A stretch of DNA of 64,000 nucleotides from Chloracidobacterium sp. (GTDB lineage Bacteria; Acidobacteriota; Blastocatellia; Pyrinomonadales; Pyrinomonadaceae), in contig JADJTD010000001.1 of the NCBI GenBank assembly GCA_016711345.1, positions 1,798,001-1,862,000 on the forward strand, written 5' to 3'. The position numbers and the translations under genes were made by a program. The notes beneath the pieces are model-generated. The model was not told the origin of the DNA. It made no database searches and was given only the letters and a program-made list of their open reading frames with translations. This document shows, in pieces, positions 24,929-34,132 of this stretch; position 1 is the first letter of the stretch; every line of letters begins with the position of its first letter.

Positions 24929-25586
24929 GGCTAAAGGTTTACTAAAAATCAGGCATTTTTTCAATGGTATTAGTGCTTTCAATGCAATTGTTTTACTCAC
25001 GCTCGGCTTTTTTACTTTCTTGATGGCCCAGATCACGGTCGCATACATTCCCTATAATCTCGATGTCGGCTTCCTACAGATCAAACAAGATTATATAGAC
25101 ATTTACCACTGGCGCGTCGCTTTTTTTGTCCACGTCTATGCAAGCATGTGGGCGCTGCTCGCAGGATTTACACAGTTCTCGAGCAAGATACAGGATTTCT
25201 ATCCCAGGCTGCACCGCACTTTCGGTTATGTGTATGTCATCGATGTTCTGTTAATAACCGGGCCTGCGGGTTTGCTAATGGGCTTTTACGCCAACGGCGG
25301 CCTGCCGTCAAAGATCGCCTTTGTCTTATTGGCGATCGGCTGGATCAGTTTTACTGCTGTTGCTTTGGTTAAGGCTAAGAATGGCGACTTCGCCGCGCAT
25401 CGAAACTTTATGATCCGCAGCTACGCTCTCACGCTTTCGGCAGTGACCTTGCGTGCGTGGAAATGGTCGATCACCAACACCATCGAACTGCCGCCAATGG
25501 ACGTCTATCGTGCCGTCGCCTGGCTCGGCTGGGTTCCCAACCTGATCTTTGCCGAGATATGGATAAGGCGGAAACACAACCGGTAG
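24927..25586 (+). CDS. DUF2306 family membrane protein
   Basis: A 219-residue protein with six or seven hydrophobic helices (about 16-38, 60-82, 98-118, 128-147, 160-180, 190-210). The family pattern includes VYASMWALLAGFTQF, RLHRTFGYVYVIDVLLI and AAHRNFMIRSYALTLSAVTLR; the repeated H-R pairs on helix ends resemble heme- or metal-liganding His in DUF2306, but that is not shown. The start overlaps that of the divergent lipoprotein gene by 2 bp, leaving no separate promoter region. Confidence 0.85.
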   Translation: MAKGLLKIRHFFNGISAFNAIVLLTLGFFTFLMAQITVAYIPYNLDVGFLQIKQDYIDIYHWRVAFFVHVYASMWALLAGFTQFSSKIQDFYPRLHRTFGYVYVIDVLLITGPAGLLMGFYANGGLPSKIAFVLLAIGWISFTAVALVKAKNGDFAAHRNFMIRSYALTLSAVTLRAWKWSITNTIELPPMDVYRAVAWLGWVPNLIFAEIWIRRKHNR

Positions 25587-25649
25587 AGAGTGTGCGCTAT
25601 AACCGACTCCGATTTGTTAGGGCACACTTGCTACCGCGCGTGTTTCTGC

Positions 25650-28600
25650 TTAGTTGATCATTATCTCATCCACAAAAATAAACGCATCATCGCCTGCGCC
25701 GGGATGCCACGCAGGTATCTTGCCGAGATTGTATGCATGGACGCGGACGTATCTCGCTTTTACCGGCGAGATCGTTTGCACGTAATCGCGAATCTTGCTT
25801 TCCATGTCCTTCGGATCAATATCCGTTTTGATATCGGCAACGCGAGTAAAATTCACATTGTCAGACGACACTTCAAACACAATTCGCGTTGGCATCCATA
25901 TCCAAGAACGGGCAACCTGCAAAAATCCGCCGCCAACCTTTTTGATCTCGGTTTCGCGTTGCAAGTCGATCGTCGCGACAAAGTCCTGAGCCTGATAACC
26001 CTGCCACTCGCCGCTCGCAAAATTCGTCGAACCGCGAATACCGTCGATCAACCCTTCATCACCGCCGCCCGTGTATTGCCGGTTGTATTTCGAGTCGATC
26101 TTGACCGTCCAGCCATTTGGGCGTTTTCTGAAAACTGCCTCGACAGTCTTGCTCCGATTGCCTTTTTTATAAACGGCAACGGCCTTGATCGTCAAATTCG
26201 CATCGCGGTCGTATTCGAAAGGCTGCGAGTACAACGTCCATGCGCCGTCAACCGGTTCGCGGCCATCTGTCGTGAAAAAGACCGCCGCGCCCGGCGTTGT
26301 AGTTCCGATAAAGACCTTGTATGCGAAGTCGATCCACGGAGCTGCCACAGTAGACGTCGAGATATCCGATGCGGGAAATTCCGTAAATGCCGTGGTCACG
26401 GGCTTATCGGTCATCGCAAATTCGAGTAAGCCGCCTTTCAATATGTCTTCGTGCCTTATATACGCTTTTTTGTAAGGAGCGCTGTTTAGTCCAGCGTTTA
26501 GAATGTATTTGTTCTTCGGCGAGACGTTTAAGGCTTTGATGCTAAACATCTTGCCGTTTTCGAGCCTGTATGTCATCTCTGGAAACAGCGGTGTTCCAAA
26601 AGCATAAACGCCATCACCCGGGACAACAGGATAGAAGCCGCTTGCGCTCAAAACATACCACGCCGACATTTGACCGCAGTCTTCGTTTCCGATCAGGCCG
26701 TCCGGCGTAGGTTTGTAAAATTCGTCCATGATCTTGCGAACATAAGCCTGCGTTCGCCAGGGCATTTGAGCATAGCTGAAAAGATATGGAATATGATGCG
26801 AAGGCTCATTGCCGTGGGCGTATTGGCCGATCAGCCCTGTAATATCAGGCTGTTCGCGTCCTGTTAATTTTTCCGTTGTCGCGAAAAGACGTTCGAGTTT
26901 ACCGGCAAAATAGTCGCTGCCACCCATCAATTCCATCATTCGCGAAGTGTCGTGTGGAACAAAGAAAGAATAGACCCAGCTATTGCCTTCGGTAAAATGG
27001 AATGTAACCTCATTCGGAGCAAACGGCCTGATAAAGCCGCCGTTCTTTCTCGGCACAAAATAATCAACCCTCGGGTCAAAAAGGTTTTCGAAAGAGCGTG
27101 CCCGACGTGAGTATTCTATCCAGTCCATGGCTCGTTGTTTCCCGTTTGCCGCGTGTGGATATTGCTGACCTAAAACGCGATTCATTTGAAGGATGCACCA
27201 GTCGTTGTAGGCGTATTCGAGGGTTTTTGAGACTGATTCGTTTTCGTCTTCCTGGGAGATGTAGCCGCGTTTTTTGTAAGCGGCTAGGCCAAAGTGGTCG
27301 AGTTCGGCGGAGTGTTTGGCGGCGGCGTAGGCTTTTTCGTAGTCAAAGCCCTTTATACCTTTTGCCATCGCGTCAGCGACCACCGAAACGGCGTGATAGC
27401 CGATCATCGTGTCGGTTTCCTCGCCCCAAAGCTCCCAAACCGGCAGCCGCCCGCCCTGCTCATATATTCGGATAAAGCTATTGATAAAATCAACAGTCCG
27501 CTTCTGATCAATGATCGTATAAAGCGGATGCGCCGCACGGAACGTGTCCCAGAGTGAGAAGACTGTGTATTGATCCGACGAGTTTTGAGTCCCGCCTTTA
27601 GGCGGCTTTTCCTTTTGAGTCTCGCCTTTAGGCGGCCTCTTCGTTGCAGCAGGCCGGCTAAAGCCGGTACTCAAAGCATCGTCCGCAATGTTGTGTATCT
27701 TCCCGTCCAGCCCCCGATACTTTCCGTCAACATCATTAAAGATGCTCGGGTGGATCATCGTGTGATAAAGCGCCGTGTAAAATGTCGTTGTCTGAGCATC
27801 CGTCCCGCCCGAAACCTCGATCTTCGACAACTCCTTATTCCAAGCCGCTTTTGCACTGGCGCGAACCTTATCAAAATTCCAATGAGGCAATTCGGCTTCG
27901 AGATTCTCCCGAGCGCCTTCGATGGAAACAAAAGAGATCGCGACTTTCATCAAGACTTGCTCGTTCTCAGATGTCGTGAATTGGAACGAGACTTCTCGTG
28001 ACGATTTTGGCGGCGTCACCCGCAATCTTCCTTTGTCACCTGCCGAAGTTACTGCACGTCCTTCGTGACGAACCGATTCAAATGGTTTTGAAATGTCCGC
28101 CACGAAATAAACGATTTGGTTTTTTGCCCATGAGGTTGACCTGCGGTGGCCTTCAATCCGAATCGAATTAGACACCGGACCGGCCAAAAATGAATACTCA
28201 GAATCAATCACCTTGTCCCGCCACTTAAGGTCGAGATTGATATTTGCTTGCTTGGTTTCGGGAAACGTGTAACGATGAAATCCAACTCGCTTCGTCACGG
28301 TCATCTCAGCGAAAATTCCATCGTCATCCAGCTTCACCGCGTAGTATCCAGGCTCGGCTTTCTCGTTCGCATGGGAGAACTTCGAGGCGTAGCCATTTAT
28401 GGATTTATCGCCTTCCTTTGCAAAAAACTGAGGCTCACCAACTGTCGGCATGAACAAAATATCGCACCCGTCCGGAATGCCTGTTCCGCTGAGGTGTGTG
28501 TGCGAAAAGCCATATATTATGTCGTCGGAGTAGTGATAACCTGACGAGCCGTCCCAGTTGTCGGTGCGCGTGTCGGGCGAGAGCTGCACCATTCCAAACG

Positions 28601-28760
28601 GCATGACCGCTCCGGGAAACGTGTGTCCGTGTCCTCCCGTGCCGATAAAAGGATTTACCCATTTAGTGAAATCTTTTCTCTGTGCCGTGATCGAGATGCA
28701 CAGAGCGAGAACCAAACCGCAAAGACGCAAAGATGCAGAGAAGTTAGAAGTGGCTCGCAT
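25650..28760 (-). CDS. Exported GH92 alpha-1,2-mannosidase with C-terminal accessory domains
   Basis: A 1036-residue glycoside hydrolase of family 92, which removes alpha-mannose with inversion, Ca-dependent. A signal peptide (RLCGLVLALCISITA) precedes the N-terminal beta domain (KWVNPFIGTGGHGHTFPGAV, MPFGMVQLSPDTR, YGFSHTHLSGTG). The catalytic (alpha/alpha)6 domain has YTVFSLWDTFRAAHPLY, VWELWGEETDTMIGYHAVSV and GNEDCGQMSAWYVLSASGFY. A chitobiase-C-like domain (about 805-865) and an F5/8-type carbohydrate-binding domain (about 875-1036) follow. Residues about 362-392 are a repeat-encoded insertion. The frame opens upstream, but the signal peptide starts at 28760. Confidence 0.93.
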   Translation of the reverse strand: MRATSNFSASLRLCGLVLALCISITAQRKDFTKWVNPFIGTGGHGHTFPGAVMPFGMVQLSPDTRTDNWDGSSGYHYSDDIIYGFSHTHLSGTGIPDGCDILFMPTVGEPQFFAKEGDKSINGYASKFSHANEKAEPGYYAVKLDDDGIFAEMTVTKRVGFHRYTFPETKQANINLDLKWRDKVIDSEYSFLAGPVSNSIRIEGHRRSTSWAKNQIVYFVADISKPFESVRHEGRAVTSAGDKGRLRVTPPKSSREVSFQFTTSENEQVLMKVAISFVSIEGARENLEAELPHWNFDKVRASAKAAWNKELSKIEVSGGTDAQTTTFYTALYHTMIHPSIFNDVDGKYRGLDGKIHNIADDALSTGFSRPAATKRPPKGETQKEKPPKGGTQNSSDQYTVFSLWDTFRAAHPLYTIIDQKRTVDFINSFIRIYEQGGRLPVWELWGEETDTMIGYHAVSVVADAMAKGIKGFDYEKAYAAAKHSAELDHFGLAAYKKRGYISQEDENESVSKTLEYAYNDWCILQMNRVLGQQYPHAANGKQRAMDWIEYSRRARSFENLFDPRVDYFVPRKNGGFIRPFAPNEVTFHFTEGNSWVYSFFVPHDTSRMMELMGGSDYFAGKLERLFATTEKLTGREQPDITGLIGQYAHGNEPSHHIPYLFSYAQMPWRTQAYVRKIMDEFYKPTPDGLIGNEDCGQMSAWYVLSASGFYPVVPGDGVYAFGTPLFPEMTYRLENGKMFSIKALNVSPKNKYILNAGLNSAPYKKAYIRHEDILKGGLLEFAMTDKPVTTAFTEFPASDISTSTVAAPWIDFAYKVFIGTTTPGAAVFFTTDGREPVDGAWTLYSQPFEYDRDANLTIKAVAVYKKGNRSKTVEAVFRKRPNGWTVKIDSKYNRQYTGGGDEGLIDGIRGSTNFASGEWQGYQAQDFVATIDLQRETEIKKVGGGFLQVARSWIWMPTRIVFEVSSDNVNFTRVADIKTDIDPKDMESKIRDYVQTISPVKARYVRVHAYNLGKIPAWHPGAGDDAFIFVDEIMIN
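27585..27676. repeat. Three palindromic CCGCCTTTAGGCGG-type elements inside the mannosidase gene
   Basis: Two copies of TTGAGTCCCGCCTTTAGGCG-type sequence (27585-27606 and 27614-27636) are followed by a related inverted element, GGCCGGCTAAAGCCGGTACT (27652-27671). Each has a short hairpin (CGCCTTTAGGCG, CCGGCTAAAGCCGG) next to a TTGAGT/ACTCAA tail. They are translated in frame as Lys/Pro/Gly/Thr-rich sequence (PPKGETQKEKPPKGGTQ) between two conserved GH92 blocks. Confidence 0.75.
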
Positions 28761-29255
28761 AATTGCTCTATTTGTAACACGAACTCTGCCAGGAAAAAAG
28801 AAAAGGGTGACGGGTGGCTCATTGATGCCATTGATTCCACTGATTACATCGACGAGAACGGATAGAAAACGTGAGCGACGACAACACGAATTATTGACGA
28901 AAGTCCCTCTCAAAATGGCGCTCTAAAATCGTTACGCAAAGTGGCTTTTTGACCGTCTAAAATGGCTTTTTGGGTCTCAAAAGTGGCTTTTTGCCCCTGT
29001 CAGATGGCTTTTTATTTTTGCCAACAATTACCCCCAAAAGCCCAAAAAAACATGTGTTTTTGCTCGGAAACTTTAAAAATGTGGCACGTGCCACATTCAA
29101 AACTGCCTCAAAAACCAGCACTTTTCTGAGAATACTATTTTTCCTAAAAAAGTTTCCAAAAAAAATGAAATTTTGACTCCAAGAGAAGACATAAGATGAG
29201 GCCGTCCGAAATCCAACTTTCAGACGACCTCGCAGTGTGAAAAAGAGGAGTCTTT
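28761..29255. other. Intergenic region between mannosidase and aceA
   Basis: No gene is supported here. The left part (28761-28930) is the upstream region of the mannosidase. The middle holds a 21-nt repeat array (28940-29020). The right part is A/T-rich with long homopolymers and a perfect palindrome GTGGCACGTGCCAC (about 29081-29094). A short hairpin-like GTCGTCTGAAAG/CTTTCAGACGAC segment lies near 29200-29230, just downstream of aceA, and could be its terminator. Confidence 0.6.
28940..29020. repeat. 21-nt tandem repeat array, copy 2 of 3
   Basis: Four units of 20-21 nt, each with (A/G)TGGCTTTTTG plus a variable tail (ACCGTCTAA, GGTCTCAA, CCCCTGTC). It is the same unit as the arrays at 9342 and 53912, in the opposite orientation to the first. 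Confidence 0.8.
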
Positions 29256-30578
29256 CTAAACGCGAACTGCTTCTTTGCTCGATACGTCGTTGATCACTAC
29301 ATCATCGAACTGTTCCTCCTCAGTTGAGCCGGACAAAGCCGTTGTCGACGACGCACCGCCAGATATGACTTGTGTCAGTGCGTCGAAATATCCTGTGCCG
29401 ACAAACGCTTGGTGTTTGGTCGCTCGATATCCACTTATCTCCGAAGCGAATTCCAGCTCCTGCAATTCGGCATAGGCGGACATCTGTCGTTCGCGATAGC
29501 CTGTGGCGAGTTCGAACATCGCGTGGTTGAGCGAGTGAAAACCAGCCAGCGTGATGAACTGGAACTTATAGCCCATCGCGCCCAATTCGCATTGGAATTT
29601 TGCAATCGTTTCATCGTCGAGCTTTTTCTTCCAGTTGAACGACGGCGAGCAGTTATACGCCAGCATCTTACCCGGATATTTTGAGTGGACTGCCTCGGCA
29701 AATTCGCGGGCTTCGTCGAGGTCCGGATGCGAGGTTTCGCACCATACGAGATCGGCATACGGTGCGTAAGCAAGGCCACGTGAGATCGCCTGTTCAATAC
29801 CTGCGTTTACGTGGAAAAAGCCTTCGACGGTTCGTTCGCCCGTGCAGAATGGTTTGTCGTTATCATCGATGTCCGAGGTCAAAAGATTTGCTCCGTTTGC
29901 ATCCGTTCGGGCAACAACGATGGTCGGCACGCCGCAAACATCGGCAGCAAGCCGCGCCGCAATCAACTTCTGAACGGCCTCGCCTGTCGGCACGAGAACT
30001 TTGCCGCCCATATGGCCGCATTTTTTCGCCGAAGACAATTGGTCTTCAAAATGAACGCCTGCCGCACCGGCGTCGATCATCGATTTCATCAGTTCAAAGG
30101 CGTTCAGATTGCCGCCAAAACCGGCCTCGGCATCAGCAACGATCGGAGCGAACCAATTGATGCCATTCTTCCCTTCGGTCGAGTAGATCTGATCGGTGCG
30201 CATCAGGGAATTATTGATCTTTTTGACAAGCTCGGGAACGCTGTTCGATGGATAGAGACTCTGGTCGGGATAAGTTTGGCCAACCGTGTTTGCGTCGGCC
30301 GCAACCTGCCAGCCGCTGCAATATATCGCCTGCAGTCCGGCCTGTATCTGCTGAACGGCCTGTCCACCGGTCATCGCTCCAAGAGCGTTGACGAAATCGC
30401 TGGTTTTCATCGAATCCCAGAGACGTTCCGCCCCGATCTTTGCCAGGGTGTATTCGATCTTCACCGAGCCGCGAAGCTTCAGGACGTCTTCCGCAGTGTA
30501 ATTGCGGACCACGCCCACCCATCGCGGATTTGTTGCCCAATCCTGTTCCATTGCCTTTATCTGTTCATCTTTTTTCAT
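29256..30578 (-). CDS. aceA: Isocitrate lyase AceA
   Basis: A 440-residue enzyme of the glyoxylate shunt, cleaving isocitrate to succinate and glyoxylate. Visible motifs are [32 protein letters not shown] with metal-binding Asp, the active-site [38 protein letters not shown] and [13 protein letters not shown]. Length is typical for the bacterial form. ATG 30578 is preceded by GGGGGAA and was chosen over an earlier frame opening. It follows aceB by 70 nt, giving an aceB-aceA operon facing the IclR gene. Confidence 0.98.
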   Translation of the reverse strand: MKKDEQIKAMEQDWATNPRWVGVVRNYTAEDVLKLRGSVKIEYTLAKIGAERLWDSMKTSDFVNALGAMTGGQAVQQIQAGLQAIYCSGWQVAADANTVGQTYPDQSLYPSNSVPELVKKINNSLMRTDQIYSTEGKNGINWFAPIVADAEAGFGGNLNAFELMKSMIDAGAAGVHFEDQLSSAKKCGHMGGKVLVPTGEAVQKLIAARLAADVCGVPTIVVARTDANGANLLTSDIDDNDKPFCTGERTVEGFFHVNAGIEQAISRGLAYAPYADLVWCETSHPDLDEAREFAEAVHSKYPGKMLAYNCSPSFNWKKKLDDETIAKFQCELGAMGYKFQFITLAGFHSLNHAMFELATGYRERQMSAYAELQELEFASEISGYRATKHQAFVGTGYFDALTQVISGGASSTTALSGSTEEEQFDDVVINDVSSKEAVRV

Positions 30579-30648
30579 AGTGTTCCCCCGAAAATTAAAT
30601 TCCTTTTCTCCAATATCAAATCTCAAATTTTAGATTTAAAATTCATGC

Positions 30649-32217
30649 TCAGCTCGGATCAAATTCCTCTTGAAAAATCATTCTTTCACTAATGCGTTTT
30701 GATTCCTCGTATCGATCTTTTTCTGACGCTGCGTCCGGCACTCGCTCAAGTATCTTTGCCAATTCCTCGTCAAATATCTTGCTGATAAACTCAGGAGTAT
30801 GTTCGACAACCACATCACCGTCCATAATCTTCACGGTTTTGCGATGTTTCATTCGTTGAGCGATCATGAGGCGATAGATGCGGTCGGTAGCAAGATCTTC
30901 CATGTAACCGTCTAGCAGCGAAGCTCCTTTGCCACTTAAAACGCCGTGCCGGTATCGAATAACGGTGCTTACAGCGGCTCGTGTTCCGTCTAAGGTGTGC
31001 TTACCAACACCCGTAGGCAAAGGCCGCAGATCGGGCGAAAGCGATTGCCCTTCAAACCTGACAAAATTCTGATTTGGATCTGGAAATTGTTCGACCGCGA
31101 TAGCATTTTGGTCGGGATGCCCTGTCCACGCACCGTCCATACCGACGTTGGCTTCGTTTAGCTTGTCGGCTTCGAGTGTTTTTAACGCTCGCTCGTTGAG
31201 TTCAGCATCTTGTCGATTTGGAAACAAAGCTGTCATGCCTCCGATGGCCAGAATTCCTCGTTTGTGACAAACCTCGACAAGCAACCTTCGCAGATTTTGA
31301 AAGAACGGAATGTCAGACGGAATGGTGTTTCTGTCCGGCAAGACCCAATTCGGATTATGTAGATTGAAATAGATAAGGCTCGCCATGTAGTCCCAACGTC
31401 CAAGATTCAACCCGACGAGATGGTCGCGGAGATTGTAGATAAATTCTTTGGTCTGAAAGGCGAGAGGATGTGCCTCGACCAAAGCCATGCATTTGATGTA
31501 GCACTTTTCCCAACCGAGCTTCGCTTCGAGCATTTGAAATAGGTCACGCCAAAACAGGGCTTCCTCGGCCGATTCCGATTTTGGAATGTAGAAGCACAGA
31601 TTATGCTTTAGTTTTGTTCGGTCAACTCCAAACGCAATTCTTGCAGCGTCGTAAACTGAGGCTGACATCAGGTCATCGAAAATGCCTGCTTGACTAAGAT
31701 GCAGCCCGCGAACACGAGTCCATATCACGGTCGAGCTTTCTTTGATCGTGACTTCGCGATCACGTTTCTTGTCAAAATACGTAAGGTCGCCATGCAGAGC
31801 GTTCAGAGAGTTTGCAATGCCGGTTTCAAGATTCGCCCAGACATTTGCCATCGAATCTTCGAGGTCGATCATCACGCCTGGAGCACCGGAGTTAAGCATT
31901 TTGACGACCAATTCACCATCGTCAGCGGGCCCGGTCATTTGGTTGCGCTGGTCCGAGCACCAAGCGGGAATCGTTATCTGCCAATTGCCCTCCGTTGCTT
32001 CTGAAGGCTCGAGGTAGGTCGGCAAATTCCCATTATGAGCTTCGGATAGAATCTGGCGCCGCTTTTTCACCAATTCCCGCTGACGCGGAGTGAATTTTTC
32101 ATGCAATTCCGCCAGAAGTTCATAGAAACCTTCGTTCCAGACGGTTTTAGCCGCAAAATCCGCAGGTGCCTGATTGATCCGTAGATCGGCGGTTCGTTCT
32201 AGTGTAGCCTGTGTCAT
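30649..32217 (-). CDS. aceB: Malate synthase A
   Basis: A 522-residue malate synthase of the A type (TIM barrel with C-terminal plug), joining glyoxylate and acetyl-CoA to malate. Motifs include PTYLEPSEATEGNWQITIPA, APGVMIDLEDSMANVWANLE, WTRVRGLHL with catalytic Arg, FYIPKSESAEEALFWRDLFQ, GLNLGRWDYMAS and the C-terminal YRHGVLSGKGASLLDGYMED with catalytic Asp. Length matches the A isoform rather than the 720-residue G isoform. The ATG at 32217 is near a GAACA palindrome that may be the IclR operator. Confidence 0.98.
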   Translation of the reverse strand: MTQATLERTADLRINQAPADFAAKTVWNEGFYELLAELHEKFTPRQRELVKKRRQILSEAHNGNLPTYLEPSEATEGNWQITIPAWCSDQRNQMTGPADDGELVVKMLNSGAPGVMIDLEDSMANVWANLETGIANSLNALHGDLTYFDKKRDREVTIKESSTVIWTRVRGLHLSQAGIFDDLMSASVYDAARIAFGVDRTKLKHNLCFYIPKSESAEEALFWRDLFQMLEAKLGWEKCYIKCMALVEAHPLAFQTKEFIYNLRDHLVGLNLGRWDYMASLIYFNLHNPNWVLPDRNTIPSDIPFFQNLRRLLVEVCHKRGILAIGGMTALFPNRQDAELNERALKTLEADKLNEANVGMDGAWTGHPDQNAIAVEQFPDPNQNFVRFEGQSLSPDLRPLPTGVGKHTLDGTRAAVSTVIRYRHGVLSGKGASLLDGYMEDLATDRIYRLMIAQRMKHRKTVKIMDGDVVVEHTPEFISKIFDEELAKILERVPDAASEKDRYEESKRISERMIFQEEFDPS

Positions 32218-32230
32218 GTATTACTTCCGT

Positions 32231-32248
32231 TGTTCTATATTTCGAACA
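32231..32248. promoter_or_regulatory. Candidate IclR-type operator near aceB
   Basis: TGTTC (32231-32235) and GAACA (32244-32248) form a palindrome with an 8-nt spacer, 14 nt upstream of the aceB start codon. Two GAACAATA half-sites at 32338-32367 (TTGAACAATA, TGGAACAATA, 19 nt apart) lie just before the iclR start. A shared half-site on both sides of the divergent spacer suggests one regulator. Confidence 0.45.
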
Positions 32249-32372
32249 GCCGCTTTTTTCCAGAAGGTTAGTTTAGTTGAGGGTAAATTAGTTGATTATC
32301 CGTTGTAAATACCAGAATTATGATGCGTTCGGCATCTTGAACAATATTTCACATTATGGAACAATACGAAAT

Positions 32373-33197
32373 ATGTCAGAAATAACGTCAACCGCTGTAG
32401 AACGGGCACTGTCGATAATGGAAATGGTTGCAGTCGGCAAGAACGGCTTGAGCAACTCCGACCTCAGTCGGAGATTGAACATCCCTAAAAGCTCGGCAAG
32501 CTATATTCTTCGTGTTTTGGAACGGCGTGAGTATCTTCGTCGCGACACTGAGGGCAAATATCGTTTGGGTCTAAAAGTAATGGATCTGACCGGAGGAGCG
32601 ATTCCCGGACTCGATGTGCGCGAGGCGGCTAAACCATTTCTCACGGAATTCTTACAAAAATGCCGTCTGCCCGAAGCTCACGTTGCCGTTCTCGATAACG
32701 GCCGAGCGGTCTATGTCGAAAAGGTCGAGGGCGAAAAGAGCTTTATCAAATTGGACATCTGGGTCGGCCACCGTTTGCCTGTGCATACGACGGCGATTGG
32801 AAAGATATTGGTCTCATTTATGCCGGAGACGGAGATAATTGCGATCCTTAACCTGCACGGTATGGAACAAAAAACGCAACGTTCGATAACTGAACCAGAG
32901 AAATTTCTGCGCGAGGCGGCTCGAGTTAGAAAATACGGTTTTGCGGTTGATGACGAGGAAAATGCGGAAGGAGTTCGGTGTATTGCGGCTCCAATTTATG
33001 ATGCACGCGGCTCAGTGGTAGCTGCTTTAGGAACATCCAGCATCATCCAGCACATAGATGAGCCGAATTTGCCGAAGATCGTAGCCCTTCTTACAGATGC
33101 TGCTGCCAAAGTGTCGCGTGAAATAGGCTATACCGCTACGAGCCATTCTCAAGCGTCTCCAGAAAACTCAACAAAACGAGCGGAAGCGGGACGCTGA
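32373..33197 (+). CDS. IclR family transcriptional regulator
   Basis: A 274-residue regulator. The N-terminal winged helix (about 1-75) has TAVERALSIMEMVA, GLSNSDLSRRLNIPKSSAS and YLRRDTEGKYRLGL. The C-terminal effector domain (80-255) has HRLPVHTTAIGKILVSFMP and YGFAVDDEENAEGVRCIAAP. It is divergent from aceBA and is therefore the likely regulator of the glyoxylate shunt, as in enterobacteria; the effector is unknown. ATG 32373 was chosen as the start of the conserved helix. The last 20 residues lie in a 62-bp tail overlap with rluD. Confidence 0.93.
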   Translation: MSEITSTAVERALSIMEMVAVGKNGLSNSDLSRRLNIPKSSASYILRVLERREYLRRDTEGKYRLGLKVMDLTGGAIPGLDVREAAKPFLTEFLQKCRLPEAHVAVLDNGRAVYVEKVEGEKSFIKLDIWVGHRLPVHTTAIGKILVSFMPETEIIAILNLHGMEQKTQRSITEPEKFLREAARVRKYGFAVDDEENAEGVRCIAAPIYDARGSVVAALGTSSIIQHIDEPNLPKIVALLTDAAAKVSREIGYTATSHSQASPENSTKRAEAGR

Positions 33198-34104
33198 AAT
33201 CCTGCTGCTCTTCTGTGACCGGATGTGTGAATGAGAGTTTTTCCGCATGGAGAAAAAATCGCCCCATTGATTTGATCGCATTTCGGGTGTTAGTATCAGC
33301 AACTGTGTTATCTCGGCCCTCGTTATAGATCTCGTCACCGACTACCGGATGATTGATATAGCCCATGTGAACGCGGATCTGATGCGTCCGTCCGGTTTTG
33401 ATCTCAACATCAAGAAGTGTGAATTTGGCGTAACGTTTTCGCACTTTCCAAAGGCTGAGAGCACTCCGCCCGTGCGTAGCGACCTTCATCCTTAGACGAT
33501 TATGTTTGTTGCGGCCGATCGGAGCTTCGATCTTACCTGTATTCGTGTCAGGCGAGCCGTGAACAAGCGCAACGTAACTCTTATAAACTAACCGCTCCCG
33601 AAACTGCTCAGATAAGGCTTCGTGAACTTCGTCCGTCTTAGCAACGACGATCAGGCCTGACGTGTCCTTGTCCAGGCGGTGTACAATGCCGACCCTGTCT
33701 TGGTCTTTGGAAGTTGGATTCTGGGCTTTGGACCCAAAATGAAACGCGATCGCATTCGCCAGTGTCCCGCTTTGAACACCGGCACCGGGGTGAACGACCA
33801 TTCCTGCCGGTTTGTTTATTACGGCAAGATATTCGTCCTCGTAAACAATGTCGAGCGTTATATCTTCCGGCTCAAATCTGGCAACCGGCACCTCGATCAG
33901 ATCAACCTCTATCTCATCACTATCGCGAACCCTATACGAAGGCTTGACCGCTGCTTCGTTGACCAGAACATCTTCGTTCTCGATCAGCCGCTGAAGGCGC
34001 GAACGCGACCAGCCGTCGATATTTTCAGCAAGATAAGCGTCGAGACGCTTTCCCGTATCAAGGGATGAAGGATGAAGGATGAAGGATGAAGGTTCTTCTG
34101 TCAC
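33136..34104 (-). CDS. rluD: Ribosomal large subunit pseudouridine synthase D (RluD)
   Basis: A 322-residue RluA-family enzyme making pseudouridines in 23S rRNA. An S4 domain (about 17-80: GKRLDAYLAENIDGWSRSRL) is followed by the catalytic domain with LDIVYEDEYLAVINKPAGMV, HPGAG, the catalytic GIVHRLDKDTSGLIVVAKT and KTGRTHQIRVHMGYINHPVV. Start is GTG at 34104, overlapping the lgt stop (GTGA). The first 15 residues (PSSFILHPSS) are encoded by GGATGAA heptamers and precede the conserved domain, so they are probably an extension. Its 3' end overlaps iclR by 62 bp. Confidence 0.95.
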   Translation of the reverse strand: MTEEPSSFILHPSSLDTGKRLDAYLAENIDGWSRSRLQRLIENEDVLVNEAAVKPSYRVRDSDEIEVDLIEVPVARFEPEDITLDIVYEDEYLAVINKPAGMVVHPGAGVQSGTLANAIAFHFGSKAQNPTSKDQDRVGIVHRLDKDTSGLIVVAKTDEVHEALSEQFRERLVYKSYVALVHGSPDTNTGKIEAPIGRNKHNRLRMKVATHGRSALSLWKVRKRYAKFTLLDVEIKTGRTHQIRVHMGYINHPVVGDEIYNEGRDNTVADTNTRNAIKSMGRFFLHAEKLSFTHPVTEEQQDFSVPLPLVLLSFLETLENGS

Positions 34105-34132
34105 TCGGAACTTTGAACTTTGAACTTTGAAC
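34063..34132. repeat. GGATGAA and TTTGAAC heptamer tracts at the rluD-lgt junction
   Basis: Four exact GGATGAA heptamers (34063-34090) lie inside the rluD start, and three exact TTTGAAC heptamers (34112-34132) lie inside the lgt end. Together they code the RluD N-terminal and Lgt C-terminal extensions (SSKFKVQSSE in Lgt). Confidence 0.85.

Noticed and set aside
28940..29020. Possible CRISPR array
   Set aside because: The unit is 20-22 nt including the variable part, with no 28-37-nt direct repeat, no spacers of constant size and no cas genes in the window.
29811..30692. 293-codon frame opposite aceA
   Set aside because: aceA is unmistakable; the antisense frame is long because of codon bias in aceA and has no start context.
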